From contig NZ_CP126268.1 in NCBI RefSeq assembly GCF_003234795.2, positions 806,001 to 870,000 of the forward strand: 64,000 bases of DNA, given 5' to 3'. This DNA is from Curtobacterium sp. MCLR17_032. Its GTDB lineage: Bacteria; Actinomycetota; Actinomycetes; Actinomycetales; Microbacteriaceae. The notes under the pieces were generated by a model that did no database searches, was not told where the DNA came from, and saw only the letters and a program-made list of their open reading frames with translations. Below, in pieces: positions 60,889 through 64,000 of the stretch (within the stretch, counting starts at the first letter, position 1; each line of letters starts with the position of its first letter). The position numbers and the translations under genes are program-made.

Positions 60889-62142
60889 ATGGCATGGGGA
60901 AAGAAGACTCATCCCGACCCCGTGGTCGAGGACTCGGTACCGCTCGGCATGCGCATCGCGGGGGCGTTCTCGTGGCGCGTGCTCGTCGTCGCGGGCGTCA
61001 TCGCCCTCTTCATCTGGCTGATGACGATCTTCAGCGAGATCCTCGTCCCCTTCCTCATCGGCGTCGTGATCTCCGCCCTGCTCGTGCCGATCTCGAACCG
61101 GCTGCAGCGCTGGCACGTCCCGAAGTGGCTCGCGGTGATCATCAGCCTGCTGGGCGGGCTCGCCGCGGTGGCCGCCCTGGTGTGGCTCGTGATCGACCAG
61201 ATCATCGCCTCGTACCCGTCCCTCCGCGACCGCACGGTGTCCCAGTACGGCAACGTGCGGCAGTTCGTGCTCAACTCCGGATTCGGGATCTCACAGAAAG
61301 ACGTCAACCAGTGGCTCGATGAAGCCACGAAGTGGGTGCAGGACCACTCGGGCACGATCCTGTCCGGCGTCGCGAGCGCCGGGTCGAGCGCCACGCACGT
61401 CTTCGAGGCGCTGTTCATCATCCTCTTCACCACGATCTTCCTGCTCATCGACGGCAAGAACGTCTGGCGCTGGACCGTCCGACTCTTCCCGCGCAAGGCC
61501 CGCGCGACCGTCGACGGTGCGGGTGTCGCCGGCTGGATCACCCTGACGAGCTTCATCCGGGTGCAGATCTTCGTCGCGTTCGTCGACGCAGTCGGCATCG
61601 GTCTCGGCGCCTTCATCGTCGGGCTGTTCTTCGGCGGCATGCCCCTGGTGATCCCGATCGCCGCGATCGTGTTCCTCGGCGCGTTCATCCCGGTCGTCGG
61701 TGCGATCGTCACGGGCTTCCTGGCCGTCTTCGTCGCGCTCATCTTCAACGGGCCGCTCGCCGCCGTCCTGGTGCTCGGCGTCGTCCTGCTCGTCCAGCAG
61801 ATCGAGGGCCACATCCTGCAGCCGCTCGTGATGGGCAACGCGGTCAAGGTGCACCCGCTGGCCGTAGTGCTCGGCGTGACCGCAGCCTCCGGTCTCGCCG
61901 GCATCTCCGGTGCGTTCTTCGCCGTCCCGCTCATCGCCACCCTGAACGCCATGGTCACGACCATCGCGAGCGGGCGCTGGCGGGGGCTCGACTCCGACCA
62001 CGTCCTCGAGGCCACCCCGAAGCGCGGCCAACACGGGCGCATCCAGCTGCGGCGACGGCGGCACCAGGTCGGCGACGACGTCCCGGCGCCGGGCTCCGAC
62101 GACGGTCCGGCCGCCGAGCCGGGCACCGCCAGCACCAACTGA
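60889..62142 (+). CDS. AI-2E family transporter
   Basis: A 417-residue membrane protein of the AI-2E exporter-like (PF01594) family. About eight TM helices lie in ~22-365; landmarks are PFLIGVVISALLVPI, the FLLIDGKNVWRWT region, GMPLVIPIAAIVFLGAFIPVVG and QQIEGHILQPLVMGNAVKVHP. The C-terminal ~50 residues are polar. Family members are ion-coupled exporters, some linked to Na+ or quorum signals; the substrate here is unknown. ATG 60889 lies 6 nt after TACAGT (60877-60882). Confidence 0.9.
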   Translation: MAWGKKTHPDPVVEDSVPLGMRIAGAFSWRVLVVAGVIALFIWLMTIFSEILVPFLIGVVISALLVPISNRLQRWHVPKWLAVIISLLGGLAAVAALVWLVIDQIIASYPSLRDRTVSQYGNVRQFVLNSGFGISQKDVNQWLDEATKWVQDHSGTILSGVASAGSSATHVFEALFIILFTTIFLLIDGKNVWRWTVRLFPRKARATVDGAGVAGWITLTSFIRVQIFVAFVDAVGIGLGAFIVGLFFGGMPLVIPIAAIVFLGAFIPVVGAIVTGFLAVFVALIFNGPLAAVLVLGVVLLVQQIEGHILQPLVMGNAVKVHPLAVVLGVTAASGLAGISGAFFAVPLIATLNAMVTTIASGRWRGLDSDHVLEATPKRGQHGRIQLRRRRHQVGDDVPAPGSDDGPAAEPGTASTN

Positions 62143-62188
62143 GCGTCACGTGACAGCCGGACGCTCCGCGACCGACGATGATGGGACC

Positions 62189-63433
62189 GTGACCGACACG
62201 ACTGCATCGCCGATCCCCACGCTCGCCGACATCGAAGCGGCGCGCGAGACGATCGCCGGCGTCGCCCGGGTCACGCCGATGGAGACGTCGAAGTTCCTCG
62301 AGGGGCTGCTCGGCTCCCCGGTGCACCTGAAGTGCGAGAACCTGCAGCGCACCGGCGCGTACAAGGTCCGCGGCGCCTACAACCGCCTGTCGACCCTGTC
62401 GGCGGCCGAGCGGGAAGCGGGGGTCGTCGCCGCCAGCGCCGGCAACCACGCCCAGGGGGTCGCCTTCGCCGCCCGCGAGCTCGGCATCCCCGCCACGATC
62501 TTCACCCCGGTCGGGGTCGCCCTGCCGAAGCTGCAGGCCACCCGTCGGTACGGGGCCGACGTGGTGCTCCGCGGCCACTCCGTCGAAGAGGCACTGTCCG
62601 CCGCGAAGGAGTTCGCGGCCCGCACCGGAGCCGTCTTCATCCCGCCGTTCGACCACCCCGCCGTGATCGCCGGCCAGGGCACGCTCGGGTTCGAGATCCT
62701 CGACCAGGTGCCCGACGTCGACACGGTCGTCGTCCCGATCGGCGGTGGCGGGGTCATCTCCGGCATCGCGATCGCCGTCAAGGGCCTCGCCGAACGCCAG
62801 GGCCGGACCATCCGGGTCATCGGCGTACAGGCCGAGAACGCCGCCGCCTACCCGTCGTCCATCGCCGCGGGGGAGCCGCTGACGATCACCACCTCGCCGA
62901 CGATCTCGGACGGCATCGCGGTCGCGCGTCCGGGCGACATGAACTTCCCGATCATCCGGGACCTCGTCGACGAGGTCGTCACCGTCTCGGACGACGACAC
63001 CGCCCGGGCCCTGCTCGTGCTGCTCGAGCGCGCCAAGCTCGTGGTCGAGGCAGCGGGCGCGGTCGGCGTCGCCGCGATCATGTCCGGCGCCGTGCACGAC
63101 ACCGGCCGGACCGTCGTCCTGCTGAGCGGCGGCAACATCGACCCGCTCATGATGGAGCGCATCATCACCCGTGGGCTCGTCGCCGCGTCGCGCTACATCG
63201 GCATCCGGATCATGCTGCCGGACCGTCCCGGGCAGCTCGCCCGCGTGTCCCAGATCATCTCGGACGCCGGCGCGAACGTCGTGGAGGTCCTGCACACCCG
63301 GCACGGCCAGGGGCTCGTCATCAACGAGGTCGGACTCGACCTGTCCATCGAGGCGCGCGGCCCCGACCACGCCGACGAGGTGATGGCCCGCCTGCAGGAG
63401 GCCGGGTTCCGTCCGGAGCAGCTCATCAACTGA
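62189..63433 (+). CDS. ilvA: Threonine ammonia-lyase (threonine dehydratase), with ACT domain
   Basis: A 414-residue PLP-dependent fold-II enzyme that deaminates threonine to 2-oxobutanoate. PLP-Lys59 is in TGAYKVRGAYN; other motifs are SAGNHAQGVAFAA and the phosphate loop IGGGGVISG. A C-terminal ACT domain (~335-414, IMLPDRPGQLARVSQIISDAG) suggests allosteric control. The single ACT domain and length match the catabolic-type (TdcB/ACT) or short biosynthetic enzymes. GTG 62189 is 6 nt after GATGAT (62177-62182). It lies 46 bp after the AI-2E gene and could be co-transcribed. Confidence 0.93.
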   Translation: MTDTTASPIPTLADIEAARETIAGVARVTPMETSKFLEGLLGSPVHLKCENLQRTGAYKVRGAYNRLSTLSAAEREAGVVAASAGNHAQGVAFAARELGIPATIFTPVGVALPKLQATRRYGADVVLRGHSVEEALSAAKEFAARTGAVFIPPFDHPAVIAGQGTLGFEILDQVPDVDTVVVPIGGGGVISGIAIAVKGLAERQGRTIRVIGVQAENAAAYPSSIAAGEPLTITTSPTISDGIAVARPGDMNFPIIRDLVDEVVTVSDDDTARALLVLLERAKLVVEAAGAVGVAAIMSGAVHDTGRTVVLLSGGNIDPLMMERIITRGLVAASRYIGIRIMLPDRPGQLARVSQIISDAGANVVEVLHTRHGQGLVINEVGLDLSIEARGPDHADEVMARLQEAGFRPEQLIN

Positions 63434-63473
63434 CGGGTCCTCCGCGCGCGGTCCCGAGACACCCGGAACGTCC

Positions 63474-63531
63474 TGGAGGCCCGCCACGGCTCCGACGTTC
63501 GGCGCGCGTCGGGCGCACCACGCGCCTCCCG
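63474..63531. repeat. Degenerate GGAGGC/GCCTCCC pair
   Basis: GGAGGCCCGCCACGG and GCGCCTCCCGG arms lie ~45 bp after the threonine ammonia-lyase stop, with a long, GC-rich middle. Probably a decayed terminator of the window-wide family. Confidence 0.4.
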
Positions 63532-63629
63532 GTCGGACGCGTCAGCGCAGCGCACGGATCCGCGCGCCAGGCGTCAGCGAGCCGTGAGGAGTGCCCCGCA
63601 CGGGTGCTGCCGGGGCGAGGCTCGTCGGC

Positions 63630-64000
63630 ATGACCTTGACCGCCATCCTCCCGTCGCTCCGTGCCTCGATCCCCGACCCGCTCGACCCGTCGGCCTGGCC
63701 GGCGCACACCGAGCCCACGACCGACGACGTGCGCGTCAGTGCGGTGTCGATGGCCCGGTTGGCCGACGTCGCCGGCACCCCGTGCGTGCACACGGCGGAG
63801 GAGGCACCGCCCCGCTACCGCTCGCGGGACTGGACCCCGCGCGGGATGAGCGTCGCGGTCGCCGCCGTGACCGGGGTGCGGCGGACGGACGGCGGCCTGG
63901 TGCTGGAACTCGACGCGGTGCTGCCGGCGTGCGCGGTGCTCGACGAGGCACGGTTGATCGGACGACGGACGACCGCGCCCCGGGCGACGGCGGTCGTGCG
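63630..64000 (+). CDS. Hypothetical protein, partial (runs off the right edge)
   Basis: ATG 63630 opens a frame without stop to the window end (123 codons plus 2 bases). The sequence starts MTLTAILPSLRASIPDPLDP and continues with DDVRVSAVSMARLADVAG and SVAVAAVTGVRRTDGGLVLE, a soluble mixed alpha/beta pattern. GAGGCT lies 7 nt upstream of the ATG, so the message could be leaderless. I do not recognise the family. Confidence 0.6.
   Translation, partial: MTLTAILPSLRASIPDPLDPSAWPAHTEPTTDDVRVSAVSMARLADVAGTPCVHTAEEAPPRYRSRDWTPRGMSVAVAAVTGVRRTDGGLVLELDAVLPACAVLDEARLIGRRTTAPRATAVV

Overview
The window is high-GC (roughly 70% G+C by eye) actinobacterial chromosome. It is most likely from the Microbacteriaceae, with Curtobacterium or a close relative the best guess. 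This rests on codon use, the many GTG starts, actinobacterial gene orders (eno - divIC-like - DUF501; glmU - prs; rplY - pth - mfd), LppP/LprE and UMF1 families, and a very high share of starts that look leaderless. The genus is inferred; no rRNA is present to check it.

Region 1 (1-9.0 kb) is accessory and regulatory: the tail of an AraC regulator, two small hypothetical genes, a second AraC-type regulator with a truncated extra DNA-binding domain, an LppP/LprE lipoprotein, a TetR gene downstream of a 14-TM DHA2 drug exporter, a divergent MarR gene with a readable operator/promoter region, and a DEAD-box RNA helicase. Region 2 (9.0-15.8 kb) is a polymorphic-toxin locus: a WXG100-like small protein, an 1805-residue RHS/YD-repeat protein with a variable C-terminal tail, and a coupled immunity candidate. 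Region 3 (16.0-21.3 kb) is a tightly overlapped three-gene operon: a cellulose-synthase-like GT2 with a long insertion, a stand-alone RsbW-type ATPase, and a GH26-like domain fused to an OpgC-like acyltransferase. In the GH26-like part both expected catalytic glutamates appear replaced. This is the most unusual unit in the window.

Region 4 (21.3-40.9 kb) holds an acyl-CoA ligase, MarR and AraC regulators, a UMF1-type transporter, a 0.7 kb array of palindromic repeats, a zinc alcohol dehydrogenase, glmU, prs, a PrmC-like methylase, a membrane-anchored sulfite-oxidase-type molybdoenzyme, gnd with divergent gluconokinase, and a NarL-type two-component system followed by a secreted cysteine protein. 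Region 5 (41-54.3 kb) is core housekeeping: rplY, pth, mfd, nhaA, mazG-like, hisS, eno, a divIC-like gene, DUF501 and an NDH-2. Region 6 (54.3-64 kb) holds a tRNA-Leu(UAA) gene with a tandem copy of its 3' half, a ThrE-like exporter, an Ig-like multi-pass surface protein, LemA, an AlkZ/YcaQ-like protein, an AI-2E family transporter, threonine ammonia-lyase and a partial unknown gene.

Two features run through the whole window. Many genes have a TANNNT-like -10 element 6-7 nt before the start codon, which predicts leaderless mRNAs. Many gene ends carry palindromes sharing the core GGGAGGC...GCCTCCC, several of them perfect over 40-50 bp, which probably act as bidirectional terminators. No rRNA, CRISPR array, insertion sequence or prophage gene was recognised.
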